From NCBI GenBank assembly GCA_003555145.1, contig PWID01000111.1:1-43005 (forward strand): DNA of 43,005 bases, read 5' to 3'. Shown here piece by piece: positions 1-8,178 of this stretch; within the stretch, counting starts at the first letter, position 1; each line of letters begins with the position of its first letter. This stretch comes from Balneolia bacterium (GTDB lineage Bacteria > Bacteroidota > Rhodothermia > Balneolales > Cyclonatronaceae). The notes below the pieces were generated by a model. It saw nothing but the letters and a program-made list of their open reading frames with translations, was not told the DNA's origin and did not search any database. The translations under genes were made by a program, and so were the position numbers.

Positions 1-483
1 ATTCCGTTTTAAAAACGCCACTTTCTGTATGCTCTCCTTAAAGTACTTGATGGAGTAAAAGGCGTTTTTATTTTTGGTGGCTTCCTCACCGGAAACGTCC
101 GGGCGCAGGCTGAAATCCGTTACTTCGTAGGGATCTTTTGCAAGCAGCTCTTTCCGCTCACGAAGCAGCTTCATATCGGGTTCGCTGCCCGGTAGGGGAA
201 GGAAAACGTGAACATCCGGGTGATTGGACCAGGTCGATTTACGGGAAAACGCAGTGCCCTTCAGATCGGTAAGATGATCGATTCCGTTGGTGATTTCTGC
301 CATAGCCAATGCCAGCGCTTTTTTTCCGGATCCGGATGGTCCTGCAATCAGGTAGGCGTGCCCCAGGCGCCCGGAGCTCATCATCAGGCGCACGTTCTCT
401 CGGGCCGATTGTAATCCAATCAGCCGCCGGTCGCCGGGATTGATTTCAATAGTTGAGTAGGGGAGTTCAGTCGGTCCAGACAT
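1..483 (-). CDS. holB: DNA polymerase III delta-prime subunit, partial (C-terminal part lies outside the window)
   Basis: Clamp-loader AAA+ subunit that helps load the sliding clamp at the replication fork. The first 161 codons can be read without a stop from ATG 483 down to base 1. An N-terminal block GLQSARENVR, then SGRLGHAYLI and a Walker A motif GPSGSGKK (about residues 48-55) followed by HPDVHVF match the start of HolB/DnaX-type proteins. The start codon lies inside the end of ccmB (17-base overlap), so the two are probably co-translated. The zinc-module cysteines that usually lie between Walker A and the HPD segment are not seen here. Sensor and collar regions are beyond the edge, so delta-prime rather than another DnaX-like ATPase is a family-level call. 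Confidence 0.8.
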   Translation of the reverse strand, partial: MSGPTELPYSTIEINPGDRRLIGLQSARENVRLMMSSGRLGHAYLIAGPSGSGKKALALAMAEITNGIDHLTDLKGTAFSRKSTWSNHPDVHVFLPLPGSEPDMKLLRERKELLAKDPYEVTDFSLRPDVSGEEATKNKNAFYSIKYFKESIQKVAFLKRN

Positions 484-1135
484 AATCGAACAGCATTATA
501 GAAAGGGTGATAGTAACACCGCAGTAGCCTACAAGGGCAGCGGTTTGTTCTGCAATTTCAAAAAATGTGCCACCGGAGACAACTTCGCGCGTGGCATCAC
601 TAAGAAGTACAATAAGCGGAAGCAGCAGCGGAAGACATAGCACAGAAAAAATAGCACCTTTTTGCGAAGCTCTTGAAACCAAAGATGCAATTAAAGTGGA
701 AACGCTGGAAAAGCCGAGTGAACCCAGAAGAAGCAGTATTAAAAGAGGGAGGAGCTCGCCTTCGAAACTACCGGTAAGGATAGCAAAAAGGAGTGCTGTT
801 AGCAGAGAAACTGCAAAAGTAAAGAAAAAATTGAAGAGCAGCTTACCTGTATAAACCGGGAGACCGGGAGTATTTAGCCGGAGCAAATCGAAAGTCTGCT
901 GATCGGTTTCCATAACAAATGAGCGTGCAAGGCTGGCAAGGGCTGCGAATAATATGATAATCCACAGCAGTCCGCTGTACAAATCGGGCGAAAGCAGCGT
1001 TGTATCAAGTGAAAAGAACATTACCATAGTGGCTGCTGCAACGAAGGTTACAACAGTGTTGAACGCATATCTGGAACGCAACTCGAGCTGAAGGTCTTTG
1101 CGAAAAATGGCGATAGAACTCTTTATAAACTGCAT
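467..1135 (-). CDS. ccmB: heme exporter protein CcmB (cytochrome c maturation)
   Basis: Membrane subunit of the CcmAB ABC transporter that drives release of heme-loaded CcmE during cytochrome c maturation. The 222-residue length and the run of about six hydrophobic segments fit CcmB, as do the N-terminal FRKDLQLELRSRYAFN block and the ARSFVMETDQQTFDLLRL loop after the second segment, which is typical of the family. It is the first gene of its minus-strand unit and runs with a 17-base overlap into holB. No ccmA, ccmC or ccmE is visible beside it, so the ATPase partner must be encoded elsewhere. Confidence 0.9.
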   Translation of the reverse strand: MQFIKSSIAIFRKDLQLELRSRYAFNTVVTFVAAATMVMFFSLDTTLLSPDLYSGLLWIIILFAALASLARSFVMETDQQTFDLLRLNTPGLPVYTGKLLFNFFFTFAVSLLTALLFAILTGSFEGELLPLLILLLLGSLGFSSVSTLIASLVSRASQKGAIFSVLCLPLLLPLIVLLSDATREVVSGGTFFEIAEQTAALVGYCGVTITLSIMLFDYVWTD

Positions 1136-1176
1136 TTAATCAAAGTACGAAGATTGAAAACAATATGGAAAAAGAG

Positions 1177-1207
1177 TTGAAACTACCCCGCACTTAAATT
1201 AACTTTG
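1177..1207 (+). promoter_or_regulatory. Bacteroidota-type promoter for the ptsN-dacB-ntrC-folD operon
   Basis: TTG at 1177-1179, a 20-base spacer and TAACTTTG at 1200-1207 match the Bacteroidota housekeeping consensus TTG-N17-23-TAnnTTTG with no mismatch. Transcription would begin near 1212, giving a leader of about 80 bases. This placement argues against the longer reading frame that would begin at 1205 and supports ATG 1295 as the first start. Confidence 0.6.
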
Positions 1208-1294
1208 GCTATCGTTCAGCCAGTTGATTTATGGGCTGAACAATGCAGAATCAATTATTTTCGTTTACCGATATTTAGCCAAACCCTTTTCGAT

Positions 1295-1759
1295 ATGAAA
1301 GTGTCCGATATTCTGGAATCAGGTACCATTGTTCTGGATATAGAAGCAGGAGAAAAACAGGAACTTATAAAGCGCTTGGTAAATGAACTACGCAGTTCGG
1401 TGGACGAAACCCTCGTTCCTGAGATAAAAAAACTGGTGATAGAGCGCGAAGATGTAATGTCTACAGGCGTAGGTAAAGGAATCGCAATTCCGCATGCGAA
1501 AGTGCCAGGCATCGAAAATCATCTTTGCGTTTTTGCACGCCTTAAGAACCCTATTGAGTTCGGCTCGGTAGACGGAGAACCAGTCCATCTTGTTTTCCTT
1601 CTTGTAGGGGGGCACCAAAAGGCAGGTATTCATATTAAGTTGTTAAGCAAAATATCGAGGCTGCTGAATCATGATAATTTCAGAAATCAATTGCTCAAGG
1701 CGTCTGATGAAAAGTCGGTCATCGATTTATTCCGTGAAGAAGAAGAGCTCCCTGCCTGA
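1295..1759 (+). CDS. PTS IIA component, PtsN / fructose IIA type
   Basis: A EIIA type-2 domain of 155 residues, close to the usual length of PtsN. The phosphorylatable histidine is in GKGIAIPHAKVPG (about H67), preceded by the REDVMSTGVG block of this family. No IIB, IIC, EI or HPr gene is nearby, so a regulatory (nitrogen-PTS-like) role is more likely than sugar uptake; this is inference. The ATG at 1295 was chosen because the upstream extension overlaps the predicted promoter and has no homology-like content. It heads an operon with dacB, a sigma-54 activator and folD. Confidence 0.85.
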   Translation: MKVSDILESGTIVLDIEAGEKQELIKRLVNELRSSVDETLVPEIKKLVIEREDVMSTGVGKGIAIPHAKVPGIENHLCVFARLKNPIEFGSVDGEPVHLVFLLVGGHQKAGIHIKLLSKISRLLNHDNFRNQLLKASDEKSVIDLFREEEELPA

Positions 1760-1760
1760 G

Positions 1761-3275
1761 GTGCCAGACAAGGTATCAGCCTGCATTCAGCCCCGTTACT
1801 TGATTAGCACGCTGCTTTTCATTTCCATTATTTTGTTTTCTGCACAGCATGTTGCTGCCTCGGACTCTGTGCGTACTGCAGTAAATACCGAATCCCCGGC
1901 GGTTACGCAGCAGATTTATGATATTATTGGCGGTACGCAGGCTTCCAATGCGGTCTGGGCCGTATCAGTACGAGACCAGTCGGGCCGCTCAATTATTGAT
2001 ATAGACGCATCCACGCTGATGCGTACGGCTTCGAATTCAAAGCTTTTCTCTGCCGCAGGCATCCTTAACGGTCTGGGGCCGGATTTTACCTTTACAACGC
2101 GTGTTTATGGTGACGGGGAACAAATTGATAACGTCTGGTATGGGGACATTCACATCGTGGGCTCGGGAGATCCGTCTATCGATAAGCATTTTTACGATGA
2201 TGACGCGCTCTTCGTTTTCAACAGCCTTATAGACCAGCTTAAAGAAAAAGGGATTACCAGAATACAGGGTGATGTGTTTGGAAACGAGCATCTGTTCGAT
2301 GATGTCCGTTACCCCAGAGGCTGGGAGTGGGATGATCTTTCATTCTACTATGCTCCTGAAATCAGTGCTCTTTCGTTTAACCGTAACTGTGTTGACCTCA
2401 CCGTACGCGCTGCTGGCCAGCCCGGTGATACGCCTCAGATTACATGGTTTCCGTTTAATACCGACTATGTCAATTTTCTGAACGAGCAGCTAATCACTCC
2501 GCGAAACATTCCTTATAATGAGTCTTATGCGCGCCTCCTGGGCACAAATACGATTCAGTTGCGCAGTACGCTTCCGGTTGGTTATCTCGAAAAAGAATCC
2601 CTTACGATTAGTGATCCGGCGTTATTCTTTATAGATACATTTGTTAAACAGGCCTCATACCGAAACCTGGACTGGGTAGGCGAGCTGATTGTAGATAATG
2701 GATTGCGTCCGTGGAATCAGTTTGCGCTTCTTGCCAAACATGAGTCGGAACCTGTCGTAAAATTATTGGAACGGGTTAATCGCAACAGCGACAACTTTTA
2801 TACAGAGATGCTTACCAAAGCCCTCGCTGCCTATACTTACGACTCGCAGGGAACAACTGAAGGCGGGTTGTCACTTATCACGGAACAGCTTCAGTCTCTG
2901 GGTTTGGATATATCACAGCTCAATAAACGAGACGCCAGCGGTATGGCCGGGGCAAACTTATCGACAGCAGCAACAGTAACCGACCTGCTTCACCGTATGA
3001 TGAGATCGGAACACGGGGATCACTGGCTTGAAACCCTGGCCAAAGCCGGTTATCACGGAACCATGGAAAATCGTTTTATTGAGTCGCCGGCCCTTGGTAA
3101 TTTGTATGCTAAAAGTGGCTTCATCAGCGGTGTTAGATCACTTAGCGGCTATGTTACGACCAGCTCTGGCCAGACGCTTAGCTACAGCATTCTTACCAAT
3201 AACTTCACAACCCGGGTTGCCACCGTTGATGCCGCCCATGAGCGCATCATAAACGTACTTTACAGCTCATTCTAA
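1761..3275 (+). CDS. dacB: D-alanyl-D-alanine carboxypeptidase/endopeptidase, PBP4 (S13) family
   Basis: Periplasmic penicillin-binding protein that trims or opens peptidoglycan cross-links. The three active-site motifs of family S13 are present: SNSK (S91-K94), SDN (about 343-345) and KSG (about 451-453, a variant of KTG). From GTG 1761 the protein has 504 residues and begins with a signal peptide whose hydrophobic core is LISTLLFISIILFSA. That start lies one base after the stop of the IIA gene. An ATG at 1707, inside the IIA gene and with AAGG six bases upstream, is an alternative that would give an unusually long 34-residue lead before the hydrophobic core. Ten bases separate it from the next gene. 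Confidence 0.88.
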   Translation: MPDKVSACIQPRYLISTLLFISIILFSAQHVAASDSVRTAVNTESPAVTQQIYDIIGGTQASNAVWAVSVRDQSGRSIIDIDASTLMRTASNSKLFSAAGILNGLGPDFTFTTRVYGDGEQIDNVWYGDIHIVGSGDPSIDKHFYDDDALFVFNSLIDQLKEKGITRIQGDVFGNEHLFDDVRYPRGWEWDDLSFYYAPEISALSFNRNCVDLTVRAAGQPGDTPQITWFPFNTDYVNFLNEQLITPRNIPYNESYARLLGTNTIQLRSTLPVGYLEKESLTISDPALFFIDTFVKQASYRNLDWVGELIVDNGLRPWNQFALLAKHESEPVVKLLERVNRNSDNFYTEMLTKALAAYTYDSQGTTEGGLSLITEQLQSLGLDISQLNKRDASGMAGANLSTAATVTDLLHRMMRSEHGDHWLETLAKAGYHGTMENRFIESPALGNLYAKSGFISGVRSLSGYVTTSSGQTLSYSILTNNFTTRVATVDAAHERIINVLYSSF

Positions 3276-3284
3276 ACTAAACCT

Positions 3285-4673
3285 ATGTCTTCTAGCCAAA
3301 CTGCACGAATTCTTATTACAGACGACGAATCCAGTATTCGCAGTGCGCTGAGGGAGATTCTTGAGTTCGAAAACTATCAAGTAGATGAAGCAGCTTCAGG
3401 AGATCAGGCGCTTGAGATGCTTCGTAAAGAGACCTTCGACCTCATGCTGCTCGACATTAAAATGAAGGGAATTGATGGCTTTGAAGTCCTTGAAGCTATA
3501 AATGAAGAAAAGCTGAATCTTCCGGTTATTATGCTTACGGGGCATGGTACAATTGAAATGGCAATACAAGCGACCAAACTGGGTGCCTTTGATTTCCTGC
3601 AAAAGCCACCGGATCTTAATCGACTATTGATTACGGTTCGGAATGCGCTTGAGAGAGGAACATTACAGCGCGAAAATCGCAAAATGAAGCGGAATGTACC
3701 GTCAGTATCCGAAATTATTGGTGAAAGTGAGGGAATACGCCAGATAAAGGCAACAATCTCTAAAGTTGCACCTACCGATGCCCGTGTTCTTATTACTGGT
3801 GAAAACGGAACCGGGAAGGAGCTCGTAGCCCGCAGCTTACACGAACAAAGTCGTCGTTCAGCCGAGCCTTTTGTGGAAGTAAACTGTGCCGCTATCCCGT
3901 CTGAACTTCTTGAGAGCGAGTTGTTTGGTCATGAAGAAGGTGCCTTTACCGGTGCGAAAAGGCAGCGTATCGGGAAATTTGAGCAGGCCCACAATGGCAC
4001 ACTGTTCCTCGATGAAATTGGTGATATGAGCAGCACTGCCCAGGCTAAAGTACTGCGTGCACTGCAGGAAAACACCATTGTGCGGGTTGGTGGCACAGAA
4101 TCCATCAAGGTTAATGTTAGAGTGCTGGCAGCGACAAATAAAGACTTAAAGGTTGAGATTCACGAAAACCGTTTCAGGGAAGACTTATTCCACAGGCTGA
4201 ACGTGATTCCGATTCAAGTACTTCCGCTTCGCGAGCGTAAGGGAGACATACCGCTTTTGGCCAATGCTTTTCTGCTTGATATGGCGGCCAATGATATTAT
4301 TTTTGAGGGTAAATCTTTTTCAGATGATGCTATGTCGGCTCTTCAGGAGATGGAGTGGACAGGAAACGTGCGAGAGCTTCATAACGTGGTTGAACGTCTG
4401 GGAATCCTGAGCAGCGGTACCGAAATTACTGCTAAAGACGTAAAGGCTCTGGCTGGTGGCGTTGGTTCTTCGCAGTCAGTCAAAGAAACTGCTATGGGAG
4501 ATATGCTCGAAGAATATGATGATTTCCAGTCTTTCAAGGAAGCTGCCGAACTAATGTTTGTGGAATATCAGCTGGAAAAGCACAGTTGGAACATTTCACA
4601 GACCGCCGATTCTATTGGGATTCAGAGAAGCCATTTGTACAATAAGATTAAAAAATATAACCTCACCAGATAA
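3285..4673 (+). CDS. sigma-54-dependent response regulator, NtrC/NtrX family
   Basis: Two-component transcription activator of 462 residues. Domains in order: receiver (acidic pocket D13/D14, phosphoacceptor D57 in LLDIKM, conserved T in MLTGHG, K in FLQKPP), AAA+ sigma-54 activation domain with Walker A GENGTGKE (172-179), the sigma-54 contact loop GAFTGA (219-224) and LFLDEIGDM, then a Fis-type helix-turn-helix (SWNISQTADSIGIQRSHLY). All residues needed for phosphorylation and for contact with RpoN are present. No histidine kinase is encoded next to it. The close link with a PtsN-like protein recalls the rpoN-ptsN association known in other bacteria. Overall it resembles NtrX most, but the exact orthology is uncertain. 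Confidence 0.92.
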   Translation: MSSSQTARILITDDESSIRSALREILEFENYQVDEAASGDQALEMLRKETFDLMLLDIKMKGIDGFEVLEAINEEKLNLPVIMLTGHGTIEMAIQATKLGAFDFLQKPPDLNRLLITVRNALERGTLQRENRKMKRNVPSVSEIIGESEGIRQIKATISKVAPTDARVLITGENGTGKELVARSLHEQSRRSAEPFVEVNCAAIPSELLESELFGHEEGAFTGAKRQRIGKFEQAHNGTLFLDEIGDMSSTAQAKVLRALQENTIVRVGGTESIKVNVRVLAATNKDLKVEIHENRFREDLFHRLNVIPIQVLPLRERKGDIPLLANAFLLDMAANDIIFEGKSFSDDAMSALQEMEWTGNVRELHNVVERLGILSSGTEITAKDVKALAGGVGSSQSVKETAMGDMLEEYDDFQSFKEAAELMFVEYQLEKHSWNISQTADSIGIQRSHLYNKIKKYNLTR

Positions 4674-4681
4674 AAACGCTT

Positions 4682-5575
4682 ATGTCTGCAAGTATTATTG
4701 ATGGAAAAATGCTTTCTCAAAAAGTCCGTGATTCTGTAACGGAAGATGTGAAACGCTGGGTGGAAAAGGGTAACAGAAAACCCAAACTGCAGGTTATTCT
4801 GGTGGGTGAAAATCCCGCTTCACGTGCTTATGTAGGCGCAAAAACAAAGGCATGTATAGACGTTGGTATAGATTCCGATACTTTGATGCTCCCTGATACA
4901 ATATCCGAACAGGAGCTCACCGAAGTTATACAATCATTTAACGAAGACGATAACACCGACGGGATTTTAGTACAGCTTCCGATTCCAAATCATATTACGC
5001 CGCTATCCGTAATAGAAGCAATCGACCATAGAAAAGATGTGGATGGGTTTCACCCCATGAACGTGGGCCGTATGTCGGTCGGGCAGCCTTCATTCAGGCC
5101 ATGCACACCGGCAGGGATTATTGAGATGCTTCGCCATTATAGCATTCAAACAAAAGGTAAACACGCGGTTGTGGTTGGAGCGAGTAATATTGTCGGTACT
5201 CCAATGGGAATCATCTTGTCGCGTGAAAATACAACGGGAAAGGCAACTACAACGATTTGCCATAAATTTACCAAAGACCTCACCAAGCATACTATTGATG
5301 CCGATATTCTGATAGTTGCTGTAGGCCAGCCGGGTCTTATTAGCGGTCAGATGGTAAAAGAAGGCGTTGTTGTTATCGATGTGGGGATAACCCGAATTGC
5401 GGATCACACAACTGAAAAAGGGTATAAACTAACCGGTGACTGTGATTTCGATTCGGTTTCTGAAAAGGCCAGCTGGATTACTCCGGTACCCGGTGGCGTT
5501 GGCCCAATGACGGTAGCCATGCTTATGAAAAACACTCTTCTTGCTGCTAAAAAGTCAATTTATCCGCCTAAGTAG
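4682..5575 (+). CDS. folD: bifunctional methylenetetrahydrofolate dehydrogenase / methenyltetrahydrofolate cyclohydrolase
   Basis: Interconverts 5,10-methylene- and 10-formyl-tetrahydrofolate in one-carbon metabolism. The length (297) and signature blocks are typical: AYVGAKTKAC with the catalytic lysine, DGILVQLPIP, KDVDGFHPMN and the C-terminal TPVPGGVGPMT. The nucleotide-binding loop reads GASNIVGTPMG, where most FolD proteins have GRSNIVGxP; this arginine-to-alanine change might affect cofactor choice. It is the last gene of the ptsN operon (8-base gap after the regulator) and converges on the aminotransferase gene 17 bases further. Confidence 0.95.
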   Translation: MSASIIDGKMLSQKVRDSVTEDVKRWVEKGNRKPKLQVILVGENPASRAYVGAKTKACIDVGIDSDTLMLPDTISEQELTEVIQSFNEDDNTDGILVQLPIPNHITPLSVIEAIDHRKDVDGFHPMNVGRMSVGQPSFRPCTPAGIIEMLRHYSIQTKGKHAVVVGASNIVGTPMGIILSRENTTGKATTTICHKFTKDLTKHTIDADILIVAVGQPGLISGQMVKEGVVVIDVGITRIADHTTEKGYKLTGDCDFDSVSEKASWITPVPGGVGPMTVAMLMKNTLLAAKKSIYPPK

Positions 5576-5592
5576 CCTAATAAGTTAATTGC

Positions 5593-6936
5593 TTAGACTT
5601 CCTGCGCGGCAGACTTTTGTTTTAACCGGTTTTTCTTTGCTTCACTACTCCATGCTTTTAAAGCATCCTGTAGAGTGCTAAGCAGCAATGCAAAGCGATT
5701 TTCATCCTGTTCGAGTAATGTGATTCTTATTCCGCATTGGGTGGTACCGAAACTGCTCAGCGGCACTGCGCAAATGCCATGGCAGGCCAGAAGGTAGTAG
5801 GTCAGAGCATAGTCTTGAGCCTGATCCGGTTGCATCCAGGATTCGATAAGTTGCCGGTCGGTTTCACTGATGACACTAAGCGGCAGTCCGGATTCATCTG
5901 GGTTTTCAAGATGTACAGTGGCATAAAACGCTCCACCACCGCCGCTGCAGCCAAATCCGGGAACAGTAGCTATCATTTCTCGTATCTGAGTCATTTTTTG
6001 GAAAAGAATCCATTGATTGCTCGTTTTCCACGAGCCATATTCCGGATGACTCATAATTGCGGGAATTACCACCTGAGGAAGGGTAGTGCTGCAAACTTCG
6101 GTCATTTTGCCATGATCAATGGCATCACATAGTGAGCTGAACGCATCGCATTTTGTGCGGTTATGATACTGAACCCAGCCGCACCGGCTTCCCGGCCATG
6201 GAAACTCTTTCGAGATGCCCTTCATAATTATCGCCGGAACATCATCACCAAGTACCTCGCATAAACGGGTCATTTCGCCCTCATAAACGATATTCTCATA
6301 GATTTCATCACAAATAATGAAAAGTCCGTGTTTCTCTGCGATTGAGACCATTCCGGAAAGAAGGTCGCGGGGCCAGACGGTTCCGGTCGGGTTATCCGGA
6401 TTGATAATAAGGAGAGCACACACTTCCGGATTGGCTTCAACAATATTGTTAACTTCATCTAAATCGGGCAGCCAGTTGTTTTGCGGATGGCAGCTATATG
6501 TAAGCGGCTTTTGGTGAATCCGACCTGCTTCGGCACCCGAATGGGCTGGATAGGTTGGTGACGGCAAAAGTACCCGAGCCTGAAATGGCAAAAGTCCGTA
6601 TACACGTGCTATGGCATCGCCAAGACCATTAAAGAAAGCAATATCATTAAGGTTTATTTGATTGCCATTCAATCTATTAGAGAGGCCAGCAAGAAAACTT
6701 CTAGTTTCTTTAATTCCTTTGGAATCACAGTAGGCATAACTTACATCGGTGAGAACAGCTTTGGAAACAAGGGCTTTAATCCAATCCGGAACGCCAAGGC
6801 CTTTATGCACCGGGTCACCGATGTTTTCCCAAAAAACGGGCTTACCCGATGCTTGAATTTTGAGTGCTTTTTCAACTATCCCTCTGATCTCGTACTTCTG
6901 CATAGTACGGCCGTTTGCATAATGCTGTAGTCTCAT
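5593..6936 (-). CDS. PLP-dependent class I/II aminotransferase
   Basis: Fold-type I aminotransferase of 447 residues, longer than AspC-like enzymes. Evidence is the NPDNPTGTVWP segment, the ICDEIYENIVY aspartate/tyrosine block that holds the pyridine ring, and the Schiff-base lysine in KGISKEFPWPGSRCGW. The N-terminus, LQHYANGRTMQKYEIRGIV, looks like a conserved opening of a Bacteroidota subgroup, so ATG 6936 is preferred over ATG 6903. The substrate cannot be read from the sequence; alanine, aspartate or another amino acid are possible. It is a single-gene unit facing away from galE. Confidence 0.87.
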   Translation of the reverse strand: MRLQHYANGRTMQKYEIRGIVEKALKIQASGKPVFWENIGDPVHKGLGVPDWIKALVSKAVLTDVSYAYCDSKGIKETRSFLAGLSNRLNGNQINLNDIAFFNGLGDAIARVYGLLPFQARVLLPSPTYPAHSGAEAGRIHQKPLTYSCHPQNNWLPDLDEVNNIVEANPEVCALLIINPDNPTGTVWPRDLLSGMVSIAEKHGLFIICDEIYENIVYEGEMTRLCEVLGDDVPAIIMKGISKEFPWPGSRCGWVQYHNRTKCDAFSSLCDAIDHGKMTEVCSTTLPQVVIPAIMSHPEYGSWKTSNQWILFQKMTQIREMIATVPGFGCSGGGGAFYATVHLENPDESGLPLSVISETDRQLIESWMQPDQAQDYALTYYLLACHGICAVPLSSFGTTQCGIRITLLEQDENRFALLLSTLQDALKAWSSEAKKNRLKQKSAAQEV

Positions 6937-7074
6937 TTATGACTCTTGCTATAGTAAGTTAAGGTTTAGTAAATAAACTAACAAAATAAGGCAAAAGCAA
7001 TTGAATGACTTAATAATTATAATAAAATATAGGCTATGCAAATTTAGTAAGTAGACTGTACCGCAGACGGATAT

Positions 7075-7102
7075 TTCAATTTAGGGCTTTATCCTACCTT
7101 CG
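7075..7102 (+). promoter_or_regulatory. possible promoter for galE
   Basis: TTC at 7075-7077, a 17-base spacer and TACCTTCG at 7095-7102 are each one base off the TTG / TAnnTTTG consensus. The site lies 57 bases before the galE start in an AT-rich 222-base divergent gap. The same TACCTTCG box occurs upstream of rsmI on the other strand. An imperfect dyad near 6964-6978 (GTTTA / TAAAC arms) sits on the aminotransferase side of the gap. Confidence 0.3.
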
Positions 7103-7158
7103 AAAATGATATTTTCTATCTTCAAATATATTCACGTTTAAACAGACGAGACTCCAGC

Positions 7159-8178
7159 ATGAAAATCTTGGTAACGGGCGGATTGGGCTACATCGGATCC
7201 CATACAGTAACTGAACTTTATAAAACGGGACATACTGTTGTAATTATAGACAATCTGTCTAATAGCGAGCGAAGTGTTCTTAATGCGCTGGAACAGTTAT
7301 GTGGAACTGCAATTCCTTTCTATGAAGCCGATATAACAGATACAGCCGCTCTCAGAAAGGTATTTGAATCTGAATCTGATATCGAAGGGATTATTCATTT
7401 TGCGGCGAAAAAATCAGTAAACGAATCCCTGCAGATTCCCGTGGTATATTATGAAAACAACATATCCGGGCTAATTAACGTAATGCGCCTGATTGAAGAA
7501 TTCAGGATTCCATACTTCGTATTTTCATCATCCTGCACTGTCTACGGCGAGCCCGAAAGCGTACCGGTAACCGAATCCACGCCTACAACCCGATCCGTAA
7601 CTCCATACGGAAATTCCAAGCTTTGGGCTGAAGGAATGATAGAGGAATTCACCCGTCTGACTTCGGGTTTGAAATCCGTGATTCTACGTTATTTTAATCC
7701 GGTAGGGGCGCATGACTCGGCCAAAATCGGTGAGCTTCCCCGCGGCGTGCCAGGAAACCTTATGCCTTTTATCACACAAACGGCTGCAGGATGGAGAGAT
7801 GAGCTGCTTATTTTCGGCAAAGACTACGATACCCCCGACGGTACCTGTATTCGTGACTTCATCCATGTCTCAGACCTTGCCCGTGCTCATGTAGATTCGC
7901 TTAATTATGCTAAATCAAACGATTTCGATACGGAAATCTTCAACGTTGGAACTGGAAACGGGCAATCAGTGGATGAGGTAGTTAACTCATTTGAGAAGAC
8001 ATCGGGCATCAAGCTGAACCATCGCTATGCCGATCGCCGCCCGGGTGACATCATGCAAATCTGGGCGGACACCACAAAAGTGAATACGGTACTGGGCTGG
8101 AAGGCAGAATACTCGCTAGACGATATGACACGCAGCGCATGGGAATGGCAGAAAAAACTCGGCAAAACCAAGGCTTGA
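7159..8178 (+). CDS. galE: UDP-glucose 4-epimerase
   Basis: Interconverts UDP-glucose and UDP-galactose (or the N-acetyl forms) for surface polysaccharide or galactose metabolism. The 339-residue protein is an extended SDR: NAD-binding VTGGLGYIGSH at the N-terminus, FSSSCTVYG with the catalytic serine or threonine, YGNSK (Y150-K154), RYFNPVGAH and GTCIRDFIHVSDLARAH, the last two being diagnostic of GalE. Its stop codon is directly followed, with no base between, by the complement of the lnt stop codon. Confidence 0.95.
   Translation: MKILVTGGLGYIGSHTVTELYKTGHTVVIIDNLSNSERSVLNALEQLCGTAIPFYEADITDTAALRKVFESESDIEGIIHFAAKKSVNESLQIPVVYYENNISGLINVMRLIEEFRIPYFVFSSSCTVYGEPESVPVTESTPTTRSVTPYGNSKLWAEGMIEEFTRLTSGLKSVILRYFNPVGAHDSAKIGELPRGVPGNLMPFITQTAAGWRDELLIFGKDYDTPDGTCIRDFIHVSDLARAHVDSLNYAKSNDFDTEIFNVGTGNGQSVDEVVNSFEKTSGIKLNHRYADRRPGDIMQIWADTTKVNTVLGWKAEYSLDDMTRSAWEWQKKLGKTKA

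Noticed and set aside
1205-1294. N-terminal extension of the IIA gene to 1205
   Set aside because: It overlaps the predicted promoter box and adds residues unlike the family; ATG 1295 gives the normal length.
5737-6132. Open frame of 131 codons on the plus strand
   Set aside because: It lies wholly inside the aminotransferase gene and has no recognisable domain.
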